A program made the translations under genes and the position numbers. A DNA stretch of 62,983 nt from NCBI RefSeq assembly GCF_003326475.1, contig NZ_JPWA01000028.1, positions 1-62,983 of the forward strand, in the 5' to 3' direction. This DNA comes from Thalassospira xianhensis MCCC 1A02616 (GTDB lineage: Bacteria; Pseudomonadota; Alphaproteobacteria; Rhodospirillales; Thalassospiraceae). Numbering within the stretch: the first letter of the stretch is position 1; every line of letters starts with the position of its first letter. Of this stretch, positions 52,512 through 61,119 are shown piece after piece. The notes beneath the pieces were generated by a model. It made no database searches and was not told where the DNA came from. It was given only the letters and a program-made list of their open reading frames with translations.

Positions 52512-53165
52512 ATGTCCCGCCCGATGAGCAAAGCCGCCATAGAAGAATTTTTCCAGCGTCTTTCGGATGCCGACCCGGAACCGAAGGGGGAGCTGGATTA
52601 CACCAATCCCTATACCCTTCTGGTCGCTGTCGCCCTGTCGGCGCAGGCAACTGATGTTGGTGTCAACAAGGCCACCAAAAAGCTGTTCCAGATTGTCGAA
52701 ACCCCGCAGGACATGCTTGACCTTGGCGAAGAGGCCCTGATCGAGCACATAAAAACCATTGGCCTTTATCGCGGCAAGGCCAAAAATGTGATGGCGGCGG
52801 CACGCATGCTTGTTGAAAAGCATGGCGGAATCGTACCCAATGATCAGGATGCTCTTGAAGAACTGCCAGGTGTCGGTCGAAAAACCGCTAATGTTGTCCG
52901 CAACATTGCGTGGGGCGAACATACCATGGCCGTCGACACCCATATCTTCCGGCTCGGCAACCGGACGGGTATGGCAAATGGCAAAAACGTGCTTGCTGTC
53001 GAAAAAGGCCTTTTGAAAAAGGTCCCGTCACGCTTCATGAACCATGCCCATCACTGGCTGATCCTGCATGGCCGTTATATCTGCAAGGCGCGCAAGCCAC
53101 GCTGTGCGGACTGCATCGTCAATGATCTGTGCAATTATAAAGACAAAACGCCCGCCGAAGCATAA
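52512..53165 (+). CDS. nth: endonuclease III
   Basis: A 217-residue DNA glycosylase/AP lyase that removes oxidised pyrimidines. It has the helix-hairpin-helix motif LPGVGRKTANVV with the catalytic lysine (GVGRKTA), the catalytic aspartate in VDTHIFRLGN, and the 4Fe-4S ligands in C-x6-C-x2-C-x5-C near the C-terminus (CKARKPRCADCIVNDLC). The length is standard. The gene converges with the LppC-like gene. Confidence 0.98.
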   Translation: MSRPMSKAAIEEFFQRLSDADPEPKGELDYTNPYTLLVAVALSAQATDVGVNKATKKLFQIVETPQDMLDLGEEALIEHIKTIGLYRGKAKNVMAAARMLVEKHGGIVPNDQDALEELPGVGRKTANVVRNIAWGEHTMAVDTHIFRLGNRTGMANGKNVLAVEKGLLKKVPSRFMNHAHHWLILHGRYICKARKPRCADCIVNDLCNYKDKTPAEA

Positions 53166-53210
53166 CCGGCGGGCGTTCGCATCAATTAAAGCCTTTGCTA
53201 TCCTGTCGGC

Positions 53211-54656
53211 TCAGAAGACCTGATCAAATGCCGCGGGTGCCGGTGCGACAACTTTGGCACCGTCAGGCTGAATTTGCATGACGGCATAACCGCGTTCCGA
53301 ACGCCCCTGTGCTGTCAGACGGAAAATGCCATCCACCCCGACAAAGCCGTTGGGGTTGGTAACGGCATCGCGGGTCATGTCACCGGAATCGCGCGATAAT
53401 ACCGCGGCCAAGGCGGCGCTGTCATAGGCAAGGCTTGAAATGCGCGGCGGTTGTTCACCAAATGTCCGCTCGAAACGGTCCGAGAACAGTTTCCAGTTTT
53501 CAGGATCCGGTGCAGCAAAGATACCGCCTTTAAGTGCTGGCTCCGAAAAAAGCCCCGGATCGTTCCAACCGAATGTTCCGATGAACTGCACCTCGGAACT
53601 ATCTATATCGAAATATGCCAGAAGGGCTGACACCTGCCGCAACTCACCGCCGGTCGCGGGAAGGATCAACGCATCGAAGTCAAGTTCACCTAGTGTGTCG
53701 ACACCTTCGAGCCGCTTCAATGCACGCTGGGACGCTGCCGAACCATCTGCCTGCAATTCGCGCTTACGTGCCCGCAAGTTTGCACGGCGTGCATCGTAAT
53801 TGGCAAAATCGCGGATCGTCTGTTCCAGACTCTCGGAACCCGGTGCATAGAACGCGACCCGGCCAAGGCTGCCCCCGACCCGCGAAACAATCCCCTGAAG
53901 GGCACCTGCGATCTGTCTGCCATAATCGTTTTGCGGCAACAAAGCCGCAAAACGATATTTGCCTTGCGTGGTAGCATACCCGGAGGCACGTGCGATCTGG
54001 TCTTCGGGGACAAATCCGTTAACCCATACACCGCTTTCGGCAACCCGCTGATTGTTTGAAAACGCAATCACGGGAACACCAGCAGCTTTGGCGATTTCAC
54101 TGGCACCACTAACCGATTCGGCAAAAAGCGGCCCAAGGATCATTTTCGCACCGGCATTGATCGCCTGATGGGCTGCGGCCTGTCCGCCCTGATACGTTCC
54201 TGCCGTATCAATCGGCATGAGAACGAAATCGTCACCTGCAATGTCAAACATCGCCAGTTCTGCTGCATGGCGCATGGCGCGCCCCAGTTCCTCGTTGGGA
54301 CCCGATAATGGCAGCAAAAGCGCGACACGCTTTTCATTCAATGCCGCCTCATCGTTATAAAGTGTCAGTATTTCCTGACCTTCTCCCTCAGGCAGCGCAG
54401 TATCGCCCGGCCAAGGGTTTGCGTCCGTCAGAAGCCCCTCATCAGGGGGCCTGGTCGGGTCGTTTACAGGGTTATTTGCCGTTTCTACAGGCGCCCCATC
54501 CCGTTGCATACCCAACAGGTCCGTGATACTCGTGGTGCCACTGCATGCCGCAAGCACCAGCGAAAGGACCACCACAGATGCCGTCCGGCGCGCGACCCGG
54601 CACCATGCCGAATTCCCGTCCAGATTCTGCAACGGATGACGTTTCGGAAAACCCAC
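53211..54656 (-). CDS. penicillin-binding-protein activator, LppC/LpoA-like lipoprotein
   Basis: A 481-residue outer-membrane-type lipoprotein. The C-terminal part (from about residue 105) has the periplasmic binding protein type I fold seen in LpoA (VALLLPLSGPNEELG; PVIAFSNNQRVAESGVW). I choose the GTG at 54656, because GGGAGG lies 5-6 bases upstream and the lipobox (SLVLAACSG, Cys38) then follows at a normal distance; the longer frame from 54743 has no ribosome site and would overlap rsmI. The family activates peptidoglycan synthases in gammaproteobacteria. Its 5' end overlaps the 5' end of rsmI by about 52 bases. Confidence 0.8.
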   Translation of the reverse strand: MGFPKRHPLQNLDGNSAWCRVARRTASVVVLSLVLAACSGTTSITDLLGMQRDGAPVETANNPVNDPTRPPDEGLLTDANPWPGDTALPEGEGQEILTLYNDEAALNEKRVALLLPLSGPNEELGRAMRHAAELAMFDIAGDDFVLMPIDTAGTYQGGQAAAHQAINAGAKMILGPLFAESVSGASEIAKAAGVPVIAFSNNQRVAESGVWVNGFVPEDQIARASGYATTQGKYRFAALLPQNDYGRQIAGALQGIVSRVGGSLGRVAFYAPGSESLEQTIRDFANYDARRANLRARKRELQADGSAASQRALKRLEGVDTLGELDFDALILPATGGELRQVSALLAYFDIDSSEVQFIGTFGWNDPGLFSEPALKGGIFAAPDPENWKLFSDRFERTFGEQPPRISSLAYDSAALAAVLSRDSGDMTRDAVTNPNGFVGVDGIFRLTAQGRSERGYAVMQIQPDGAKVVAPAPAAFDQVF

Positions 54657-55582
54657 TCTCACCTCCCGATAGCTCGTTTCGCACGCAGGGTAATGCGCGC
54701 GACGGATCAAGTAAACCGGATGAACGACTCTTGCCACTTTCATCAGGTCTTTATCTTGTCGCTACTCCAATCGGTAATTTGGGCGATATTACGTTTCGTG
54801 CGATCGATATCCTTAAACGTGCCGATATTATCCTGTGCGAAGACACCAGAACGTCTGGCAAATTATTGTCGCGATATGGCGTAAAAACCAAGCGGATCGC
54901 CTATCACGAACATAATGCAGCCAAAATGCGCCCCGAAATCATGGACCGCCTTGGCAAGGGACAGGCGCTTGCACTGATTTCCGATGCAGGAACGCCGCTG
55001 ATCAATGATCCCGGCTATAAACTGGTACGTGATTGCAAGACCGAGGGCTTTAACGTCACGGCAGCCCCTGGGGCTTCATCACCGATTGTCGCGCTTGTTT
55101 TATCCGGCCTGCCCAGTGACCACTTCTTTTACGCTGGCTTTCTGCCGCCCAAAACATCAGCCCGCAAAAAGGAACTGACACGCTTTTCCGATATACCCGG
55201 GAGCCTGATCTTTCTTGAAAGTCCCAAACGGCTGGCTGGCAGTCTTGCCGATATGGCCGAAATGCTGGGTGATGCGCGCGAAGCTGCTGTCGCCCGTGAA
55301 CTGACCAAGATGTTCGAGGAAGTCCGGACAGAAACACTTGGCAATCTGGCTGCTCATTACGCTGCCGAGGGCGCACCCAAGGGTGAGATCGTTGTGATCG
55401 TCGGCCCGCAGAGCGAGCGAGATGCCGAACCCGATGCTGACGACATTGATGCGCGTCTGGTCGAACTGTTGAAAACCTTGCGAACAAAAGAAGCTGCCGA
55501 CCAAGTTGCCAAAGAGACCGGCTTGAAAAAGCGTGACCTTTATAATCGTGCGCTTGAGCTTTCCAAACCATCCGGAGCATAG
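54605..55582 (+). CDS. rsmI: 16S rRNA (cytidine-1402-2'-O)-methyltransferase
   Basis: A 325-residue SAM-dependent methyltransferase of the tetrapyrrole-methylase fold that methylates C1402 of 16S rRNA. The family start LYLVATPIGNLGDITFRA, the TRTSGKLL loop and ISDAGTPLINDPG motif are all present. The N-terminus is unclear: ATG codons lie at 54545, 54575 and 54605, none with a strong ribosome site, and the conserved part begins only about residue 45. The start at 54605 is the shortest that keeps the motif region. It overlaps the divergent LppC gene; the stop is 2 bases before yraN. Confidence 0.93.
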   Translation: MPNSRPDSATDDVSENPLSPPDSSFRTQGNARDGSSKPDERLLPLSSGLYLVATPIGNLGDITFRAIDILKRADIILCEDTRTSGKLLSRYGVKTKRIAYHEHNAAKMRPEIMDRLGKGQALALISDAGTPLINDPGYKLVRDCKTEGFNVTAAPGASSPIVALVLSGLPSDHFFYAGFLPPKTSARKKELTRFSDIPGSLIFLESPKRLAGSLADMAEMLGDAREAAVARELTKMFEEVRTETLGNLAAHYAAEGAPKGEIVVIVGPQSERDAEPDADDIDARLVELLKTLRTKEAADQVAKETGLKKRDLYNRALELSKPSGA

Positions 55583-55584
55583 CG

Positions 55585-55968
55585 ATGAAATCCGGTCGGA
55601 CTGCCCGCAACGCAGGAATATATGAACGACGCAAGGCCGAAAGAGCCGGAAGACGCGCAGAATGGGTATGTACCTTGTGGCTCAGACTATGCGGTTACCG
55701 CATTCTTGCAACCCGGTTTCGCTGCCCGGTCGGGGAGATCGATATCATCGCCCAAAAGGGCAATCTGATCGCCGCTGTCGAGGTTAAAAATCGCCGCAAC
55801 ATTGACGATGCACTGAATGCATTGCGTCCCAAGCAGCAACAGCACATCGCCCGTGCACTTTCAACTTTCGCCACACGAATCGGCCATCATGGCGATTTGC
55901 GTTTTGACATCATTGCAATCAGCAACGGGTGGCGTCTCAAGCACCTCAAAAATGCGTGGATGTTGTAA
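55585..55968 (+). CDS. yraN: YraN/UPF0102 family endonuclease-fold protein
   Basis: A 127-residue protein of the YraN family, a restriction-endonuclease-like fold. It keeps the catalytic pattern: Glu in CPVGEIDIIA and the VEVKNRR motif with Asp/Glu and Lys. It follows rsmI by two bases, the arrangement found in E. coli and many others. Its TAA stop is directly followed by a run of nine G (55969-55977), a likely slippage or sequencing-error site, and then by the DUF2000 gene on the other strand. Confidence 0.93.
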   Translation: MKSGRTARNAGIYERRKAERAGRRAEWVCTLWLRLCGYRILATRFRCPVGEIDIIAQKGNLIAAVEVKNRRNIDDALNALRPKQQQHIARALSTFATRIGHHGDLRFDIIAISNGWRLKHLKNAWML

Positions 55969-55996
55969 GGGGGGGGGTGAAATGGCATATCGGTCG

Positions 55997-56404
55997 TCAG
56001 GGATGCATTTTTGCACCCTTGATAATTTTATCCACCACCCGTTTTTCCGCCCGCAGAGCAATTCCCACAACCTTTGCATCATCTGGCGAAAACTGGCCAA
56101 AAACTTCCCGATTGGCGGCGTCGTGCCCGGTGGAAAACATTTCCTCTACATAAAGTGATGTGGTCACGCCGCGTTCCAGTGCACGACGATGAACCTTTGC
56201 GATTGTATCCTGATCCGCTGTTAAAACGATGGCTGGCTGTCGCGATAAAGGATTATAAATATTCTTGTCGCGATCAATATAGGGTTCCCCGATAATATCG
56301 GGGTGCTGGGCAACGATGCCGCTCATCAAAAAGGCCGTGACATTCAGCAATTGCCAATTTTTCAGATCGTTGCGAAGAACAATGGCGACTTTGGTATCAA
56401 ACAT
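55997..56404 (-). CDS. DUF2000 family protein
   Basis: A 135-residue protein starting MFDTKVAIVLRNDLKNWQLL. It matches the DUF2000 family, small proteins often encoded next to an AraC regulator. A central GEPYIDRDKNIYNPL segment and a final EKRVVDKIIKGAK helix are seen. It is divergent from the araC-type gene at 56455 by 50 bases, so the two probably share a promoter region. No function is known. Confidence 0.83.
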   Translation of the reverse strand: MFDTKVAIVLRNDLKNWQLLNVTAFLMSGIVAQHPDIIGEPYIDRDKNIYNPLSRQPAIVLTADQDTIAKVHRRALERGVTTSLYVEEMFSTGHDAANREVFGQFSPDDAKVVGIALRAEKRVVDKIIKGAKMHP

Positions 56405-56454
56405 TTGTGCATCCGTTGATTTTGAGGTTCCGAAGGTTTTCGGGAAAAATCGTT

Positions 56455-57318
56455 ATGCAAAATGCTGTAAACCAAACCGTATCTGACGGTCTTGAACGTT
56501 TGTGCAAACCACGCGAACGCTTCATTTCTGCAGCCCCGCTTCCGGGAATTGAACGAATGGAAGCCCTCTTCTTTGGCAACATGTTTGCGCCACACCGGCA
56601 CGATACCTATGCATTGGGGATAACCATGCAGGGCGTTCAAACTTTCAATTATCGTGGTTCTTTCCGTGCCAGCCAGCCAGGCAACGTGATTGTCCTGCAT
56701 CCCGACGAACTTCATGACGGGGGCGCAGGAACCGATGACGGCTTGCGTTACCGGATGCTTTATCTTGAACCATCATTGCTCCGTCAGGGACTTGGCGCCG
56801 AGACGGCTTCGCTGCCTTTTGTTTCAGATCCGGTGATTGCCGACCCGGAACTGGCTTCTACTCTGGCCTCAGTGCTGGCTCATCTTGATGAAGATGTCGA
56901 TCCGCTGCTGATAGATCAATTTGTCTCTGACATTGCCTCCGGTCTCGCGCGTCATGCCAAAGGGCCCGTCAAGCCTTTGGGCCTTCTGGCACTGGGCCGT
57001 ATGGAACGGGCCAGACAGTATCTTGAAGATAATTTTGATCGGGCTGTGCAATCAGATGAGCTTGAAAAGGTCACCGGGCTTGATCGATATCGTCTGATCC
57101 GCCAATTCCGCGTCTGTTTCGCGACAACGCCGTATCGTTATCTGATGATGCGTCGCCTGCAAAAAGCACGCTCGCTGATTACCCTTCGCCACCCACTGGT
57201 AGATATCGCAGGTGAAACGGGATTTGCCGATCAAAGCCACCTTAACCGGCATTTCAAACGTGCCTTCGGTGTCACGCCCGGTCGCTGGGCAGAACTCACA
57301 TGCGAAAAAAGTCATTAA
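56455..57318 (+). CDS. AraC-family transcriptional regulator
   Basis: A 287-residue AraC-type regulator: N-terminal cupin sensor (FAPHRHDTYALGITMQG with metal-binding-like histidines; NVIVLHPDELHDG) and C-terminal double helix-turn-helix (LARLTG-type helix around LEKVTGLDRYRLIRQFR; DIAGETGFADQSHLNRHF). The ATG at 56455 starts after GGGAAAA. It is divergent from its probable target DUF2000. Its stop codon lies inside the large inverted repeat at 57311-57418. Confidence 0.9.
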   Translation: MQNAVNQTVSDGLERLCKPRERFISAAPLPGIERMEALFFGNMFAPHRHDTYALGITMQGVQTFNYRGSFRASQPGNVIVLHPDELHDGGAGTDDGLRYRMLYLEPSLLRQGLGAETASLPFVSDPVIADPELASTLASVLAHLDEDVDPLLIDQFVSDIASGLARHAKGPVKPLGLLALGRMERARQYLEDNFDRAVQSDELEKVTGLDRYRLIRQFRVCFATTPYRYLMMRRLQKARSLITLRHPLVDIAGETGFADQSHLNRHFKRAFGVTPGRWAELTCEKSH

Positions 57319-57418
57319 TCGGCCAAACCCCGCTTTGAATTTAAAACTCCTTAACCGGCTACCCTCATATTGGCAGTTGAGACGACGGGGGAAGCGGGGC
57401 GAGAAACCGATTAATGAC
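57311..57418 (+). repeat. 108-base nested inverted repeat spanning the araC stop and BON start
   Basis: Outer arms GTCATTAATCGG (57311-57322) and CCGATTAATGAC (57407-57418) are a perfect 12-bp pair; inner arms CCCCGCTT (57328-57335) and AAGCGGGG (57392-57399) are a perfect 8-bp pair, with 5 and 7 unpaired bases between. The AraC TAA (57316-57318) lies in the left arm. The BON start ATG (57414-57416) and its purine-rich ribosome site are in the right half, so a transcript read-through hairpin would hide them. Confidence 0.85.
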
Positions 57419-58070
57419 ATCACTGTCACGCATATTGCGACGGTCAAAAGACCGTGTTGTTAAAGTCAGACATTATATCGCGCAAGCTGGACCGGCTCTG
57501 GTGATCCTTGCCATTTTGCCGCTTGCCGGATGCACATCACTTGCGATTGGTGCCGGCGCAACCGCCGGTGTGGCGGCCATGCAGGAACGAGGGTTTGGCG
57601 GAGCAGTCAGTGATACCGCCATTACTGCCGAAATCTGGCAAAAGTTTCTCGCAGAAGATGAAAACCTGTTTCGCCGGATCGAAATTGAAGTGGTCGAAGG
57701 TGAGGTGTTGCTGGCAGGTACAGTTGATAACACCGAGAGCGAACTGAAAGCTGTCGAACTGGCGTGGCAAGCCAACGGTGTAAACCGGGTCATCAATGAG
57801 ATCACCGTTGGGCAAGGCAGCAGCCTTATGGACAATGCCAGCGATCTTCTGATTACCACCCACATCAAAACCGCCCTGATGTTTGACACTGACGTCTATG
57901 CGATTAACTACAGTATCGAAACCATCAATGGTACTGTCCATATTATGGGCATTGCGCAAAGCGAACATGAACGGAACCTTGTCATCGCCCATGCGCGCGG
58001 TACCAGTTATGTCAGGCGCGTCGTCAGCCATGTGCGGCTGAAAGACGACCCGCAACGCCAGAGGACCTGA
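57414..58070 (+). CDS. BON-domain lipoprotein, DolP/OsmY-like
   Basis: A 218-residue envelope protein with a positively charged leader and a lipobox (PLAGC, Cys about 40), then two BON domains (about 65-130, and 140-210: VEGEVLLAGTVDN; INGTVHIMGIAQS). In E. coli DolP (YraP) has the same two-BON lipoprotein form and lies near yraN and rsmI, and it supports outer-membrane integrity. Here an AraC/DUF2000 pair comes between. The ATG lies in an extended inverted repeat. The stop overlaps the ribosome site and start of the next gene. Confidence 0.85.
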   Translation: MTSLSRILRRSKDRVVKVRHYIAQAGPALVILAILPLAGCTSLAIGAGATAGVAAMQERGFGGAVSDTAITAEIWQKFLAEDENLFRRIEIEVVEGEVLLAGTVDNTESELKAVELAWQANGVNRVINEITVGQGSSLMDNASDLLITTHIKTALMFDTDVYAINYSIETINGTVHIMGIAQSEHERNLVIAHARGTSYVRRVVSHVRLKDDPQRQRT

Positions 58071-58072
58071 GC

Positions 58073-59086
58073 ATTATTATCGATCGGGAGAAGGACATTA
58101 CTGCGAATGATCGCCAATGGCTTACCGATTACGGTAACGGCCAGTATCCCGATGCAACCCCCGCCGAAGCTGCTCTGCGCTTTGCAAGGCTGAATGATCC
58201 TAGCCGGGACATCGCGACCTATCTCGATTTGCTTGATGCCATTTCTGATGATGTCCGGAACCGAATTGCCGTTCTGTCGGAACGATCCGATACCCGCGAT
58301 CTTCATCATCCGTCAGTTGAAGTCATCGTGCAGGCATTGCAGGACATAATTCCCGGAAACCATCAGTTTCAGGGCGATGCAGAAAACTATGACGATATCG
58401 CCAATGCAGATCTGATGTCGGTCATTGATCGCAAACGAGGCTTACCGGTAGCCCTTGCCCTGCTTTACATACACGCAGCAAAGCATTGCCAGATCGAGAT
58501 TACCGGTATTGATTTTCCCGGTCACTTTCTGCTTCGTCTGCAATCTGGCGGCGCACGAAAAATGATCGATCCATTCCACGGTGGCATTACGCTGGGATCG
58601 GCAGAACTGCGCGAATTGCTAAAAGCATTTCAGGGACTGGATGCCGAATTACAGCCCGGCCATTACCGCGAAGCCTCCGACATCGCAATATTGTTACGGC
58701 TTCAAAACAACATAAAAGTTCGGGCGCTTCGACAGGGCGAATTGGCTCTGGCGGCACGTGTTATCGACAGCAGCTTATTGATCGCACCCGACCATGACGG
58801 GCTTTGGCATCAGCTCGGCGCGCTTTATGCCCGGCTGCATGAAGATGAAAAAGCACTCCATGCCTTCACGCGGTTCGTTGAACTGTGCAAGGACCCGATG
58901 CATCGGGCGCGCATCAGTGCCGTTATAGAAGAATTGCGCGATCGCCTGGGCCATGGAACTTCAAACCGCAAAAAAGATACCCGGGACACAACGAATTCGG
59001 ATGCTTTGGTGCAGCTGTATCCGGTTCGTCCACAAAATGCGGGTCACAAATACCCGTCAGACACCCCCGACCCCAATCAACCATAA
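58073..59086 (+). CDS. SirB1-family transglutaminase-like protein with probable AUU start
   Basis: A 337-residue protein of the SirB1 family: transglutaminase-like core (VIDRKRGLPVALALLYIHAA, then GIDFPGHFLLRL) and TPR-like helices near the C-terminus (LYARLHEDEKALHAFTRFV). No ATG, GTG or TTG lies in-frame before the conserved region; the first TTG (58229) is inside it. The frame is open and family-like from about 58073, where ATT follows AGAGGA by 7 bases, so AUU is the best start. A CTG at 58067 is the other choice. The gene is coupled to the BON lipoprotein gene. Confidence 0.75.
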   Translation: MIIDREKDITANDRQWLTDYGNGQYPDATPAEAALRFARLNDPSRDIATYLDLLDAISDDVRNRIAVLSERSDTRDLHHPSVEVIVQALQDIIPGNHQFQGDAENYDDIANADLMSVIDRKRGLPVALALLYIHAAKHCQIEITGIDFPGHFLLRLQSGGARKMIDPFHGGITLGSAELRELLKAFQGLDAELQPGHYREASDIAILLRLQNNIKVRALRQGELALAARVIDSSLLIAPDHDGLWHQLGALYARLHEDEKALHAFTRFVELCKDPMHRARISAVIEELRDRLGHGTSNRKKDTRDTTNSDALVQLYPVRPQNAGHKYPSDTPDPNQP

Positions 59087-59492
59087 GGCCCGGTTTCACT
59101 TTCGAGATCATGTGAGGCTTACACCGCCTCAAACATGCACAATCACAATATATGATTAGATATAAAATCTTATATTGTTGTAATAGTATCGTGTAGATAC
59201 TCCTATATGAATACATAATGGTCTGTTTGAAGTGTGACTGAGCTTGGAACCGCAAATATTATGAAATTAAGATTATTAAAACAATCCTGAATATTGATTT
59301 TTACCCTAACTTTGCCTCTATTCACCTTCTCACCTGAGCGTTTCATCAAAGAGAGGCGATCGCGTATCCGGACAGCCCCAAAGCCCGGTTTTCTGCGCGT
59401 TACGGAATCGGATTTCCAATTCCGGCGAATTGTTTTTCCGAAACAGGAAACATATTCCAATTGGCAAAGATCAAAATTCTGTCTCATGACAG

Positions 59493-59522
59493 CGCGAAAA
59501 ACTACGAACGCAGTTTTTCGCG
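59493..59522. ncRNA. stem-loop of unknown role
   Basis: CGCGAAAAACT (59493-59503) and AGTTTTTCGCG (59512-59522) form a perfect 11-bp stem with an 8-base loop, in a gene-free stretch. No T tract follows; an sRNA end or a structured leader of an unseen transcript is possible. Calling it an RNA gene is a guess. Confidence 0.3.
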
Positions 59523-59568
59523 TCCTTAATACAGGATTAAAAGACCGGACACGAAACGGTCGCGATGC

Positions 59569-59596
59569 TTGCACCGGAATTTTCATTCTCTATACT
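59569..59596 (+). promoter_or_regulatory. sigma-70-like promoter for the PfkB kinase gene
   Basis: TTGCAC (59569-59574) and TATACT (59591-59596) are separated by 16 bases, close to the sigma-70 consensus. It would give a leader of about 100 bases to the ATG at 59706. Confidence 0.65.
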
Positions 59597-59705
59597 CCCG
59601 CCAAACCATTTGGCCGGACATGGTATTGATCGCATGGCACTTTGATAGCGCCTGCACCTTACCCGACTGCCCTCTATTCGAAAAAAGCGCAGGAAATTCA
59701 AGTTC

Positions 59706-60695
59706 ATGAGTGACACCAAATTCGACGTCGTCGGGATCGGCAATGCTATTGTCGACGTCCTTGCCCATTGCAAGGAAGAAGATCTTGGCCGTTTGAACCT
59801 CGTAAAGAACGCCATGACCCTGATCGATGCCGAAACTGCCGACAGCCTTTACGCCCAGATGGGTCCGGGCCTTGAAATGTCAGGCGGATCTGCGGGCAAC
59901 ACCATGGCAGGTATTGCCGCTCTTGGCGGCAAGGGTGCCTATATTGGCAAAGTGCGGAACGACCAGCTTGGCGAGGTTTTCAGCCACGATATCCGCGCCA
60001 TGGGGGTCTCCTTTAACTCGACCCCGGCCACGTCCGGCTCACCGACGGCACGCTGCCTGATCTTTGTTACCCCGGACGGGCATCGCACCATGAACACCTT
60101 CCTTGGCGCATGCACGGAGCTTGGCCCAGATGATATCGATGCCGAACTGATCGCATCGGCCAAGATTACCTATATGGAAGGTTATCTTTGGGATCGTCCG
60201 GAAGCCAAGGAAGCCTTTATCAAGGCGGCCAAGATTGCCCATGAAGCTGGCCGTCAGGTTTCAATCAGCCTGTCTGATTCCTTCTGCGTTGATCGCCATC
60301 GCGACTCATTCCGGGACCTGGTTCACAATCATATCGACGTACTGTTTGCCAACGAGGACGAGATCAAATCGCTTTATGAAGTCGATACTTTTGAAGAAGC
60401 TCTTGCCGAAGTTCGCAGCCATTGCAAGGTCGCAGCCCTGACCCGTAGCGAAAAGGGCTCCGTCATCGTCTCGGGTGACGACGTCATCGAAGTCGATGCC
60501 GAACCGGTTGCCCATGTCGTCGATACCACTGGCGCAGGTGACCTTTTTGCATCGGGCTTCCTTTATGGCTACACCCGTGGTGATGATCTCGCGACCTGTG
60601 GTCGCCTTGGTTCGATCTGCGCTGCCGAGGTAATTTCACACATGGGCGCACGTCCGGATGCCGACCTTAAGGAACTGGTCGCGAAGACTCTTTGA
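59706..60695 (+). CDS. PfkB-family carbohydrate/nucleoside kinase
   Basis: A 329-residue ribokinase/adenosine-kinase-type enzyme (PfkB family), phosphorylating a sugar or nucleoside with ATP. The N-terminus DVVGIGNAIVDVL, the glycine pair MSGGSAGNTM, and the C-terminal catalytic VVDTTGAGDLFASGF with the base Asp are complete. Closest in pattern to bacterial adenosine-kinase-like proteins of alphaproteobacteria; the substrate is not proven. A promoter lies upstream and a strong terminator follows, so it is a single-gene unit. Confidence 0.88.
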   Translation: MSDTKFDVVGIGNAIVDVLAHCKEEDLGRLNLVKNAMTLIDAETADSLYAQMGPGLEMSGGSAGNTMAGIAALGGKGAYIGKVRNDQLGEVFSHDIRAMGVSFNSTPATSGSPTARCLIFVTPDGHRTMNTFLGACTELGPDDIDAELIASAKITYMEGYLWDRPEAKEAFIKAAKIAHEAGRQVSISLSDSFCVDRHRDSFRDLVHNHIDVLFANEDEIKSLYEVDTFEEALAEVRSHCKVAALTRSEKGSVIVSGDDVIEVDAEPVAHVVDTTGAGDLFASGFLYGYTRGDDLATCGRLGSICAAEVISHMGARPDADLKELVAKTL

Positions 60696-60724
60696 TCATT
60701 GATCAGCGTGACGCAATAAAATTC

Positions 60725-60760
60725 ACGGGACGGCAACATTTGTTTGCCGTCCCGTTTTTT
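60725..60760 (+). terminator. intrinsic terminator of the PfkB gene
   Basis: A 12-bp stem, ACGGGACGGCAA (60725-60736) with TTGCCGTCCCGT (60744-60755), a 7-base loop and a run of T ending at 60760. Confidence 0.95.
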
Positions 60761-61119
60761 CCGCACCAATTGCCTGTATTCTGCGGTTTTGCAATGCACA
60801 CAAAGATTGACTTTCTCCAGTTAATGGCGCAAGAACCCGGCATTGCATAAAAATCAACCCCGCATGTCATGCACGAGGCTGGTCTTTCGCCTCGACATTG
60901 GCTATGACAGGGCGGCTTTCGAGCCAGGCTGCAATTTGTCTTTTGGGCCAGTAAACATTCAGCATGTGCTACACGACGCAAATTGCGCGGGTTTGACCTT
61001 GCCGACCGAACGACATCGGTCTTAGGCGGCTGAATATCTACTGGCCTTGAAACTTTTACTGACCGATGCGCAAGGGACGTATCCCGGCGCGCGGCATTTT
61101 TATTCTGGAGTCCGCGCCA
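60761..61119. other. gene-free gap before typA
   Basis: The 359 bases hold no supported gene. A small inverted repeat CGAGGC/GCCTCG lies at 60874-60894. Frames on both strands are short or antisense to typA, including a long minus-strand frame that is a shadow of typA. The typA promoter must lie here but I cannot place it. Confidence 0.5.

Larger units (their letters stand above)
59087..59705. other. AT-rich 619-base gap before the PfkB gene
   Basis: No gene is supported here; two opposing frames of 111 and 127 codons (59294-59629 plus, 59203-59586 minus) have no family features. Part of the stretch (about 59140-59300) is far more A/T-rich than the rest of the window. It holds ACAATATA/TATATTGT arms (59145-59152, 59171-59178) around ATATAA-AATC-TTATAT, the palindrome AGTATC-GTGTA-GATACT (59185-59201), a long hairpin (59493-59522) and a sigma-70-like promoter at its right end. 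Confidence 0.55.

Noticed and set aside
59203..59629. Opposing frames of 111 and 127 codons in the AT-rich gap
   Set aside because: No family features, overlapping each other, and one reads through a palindromic AT-rich stretch.
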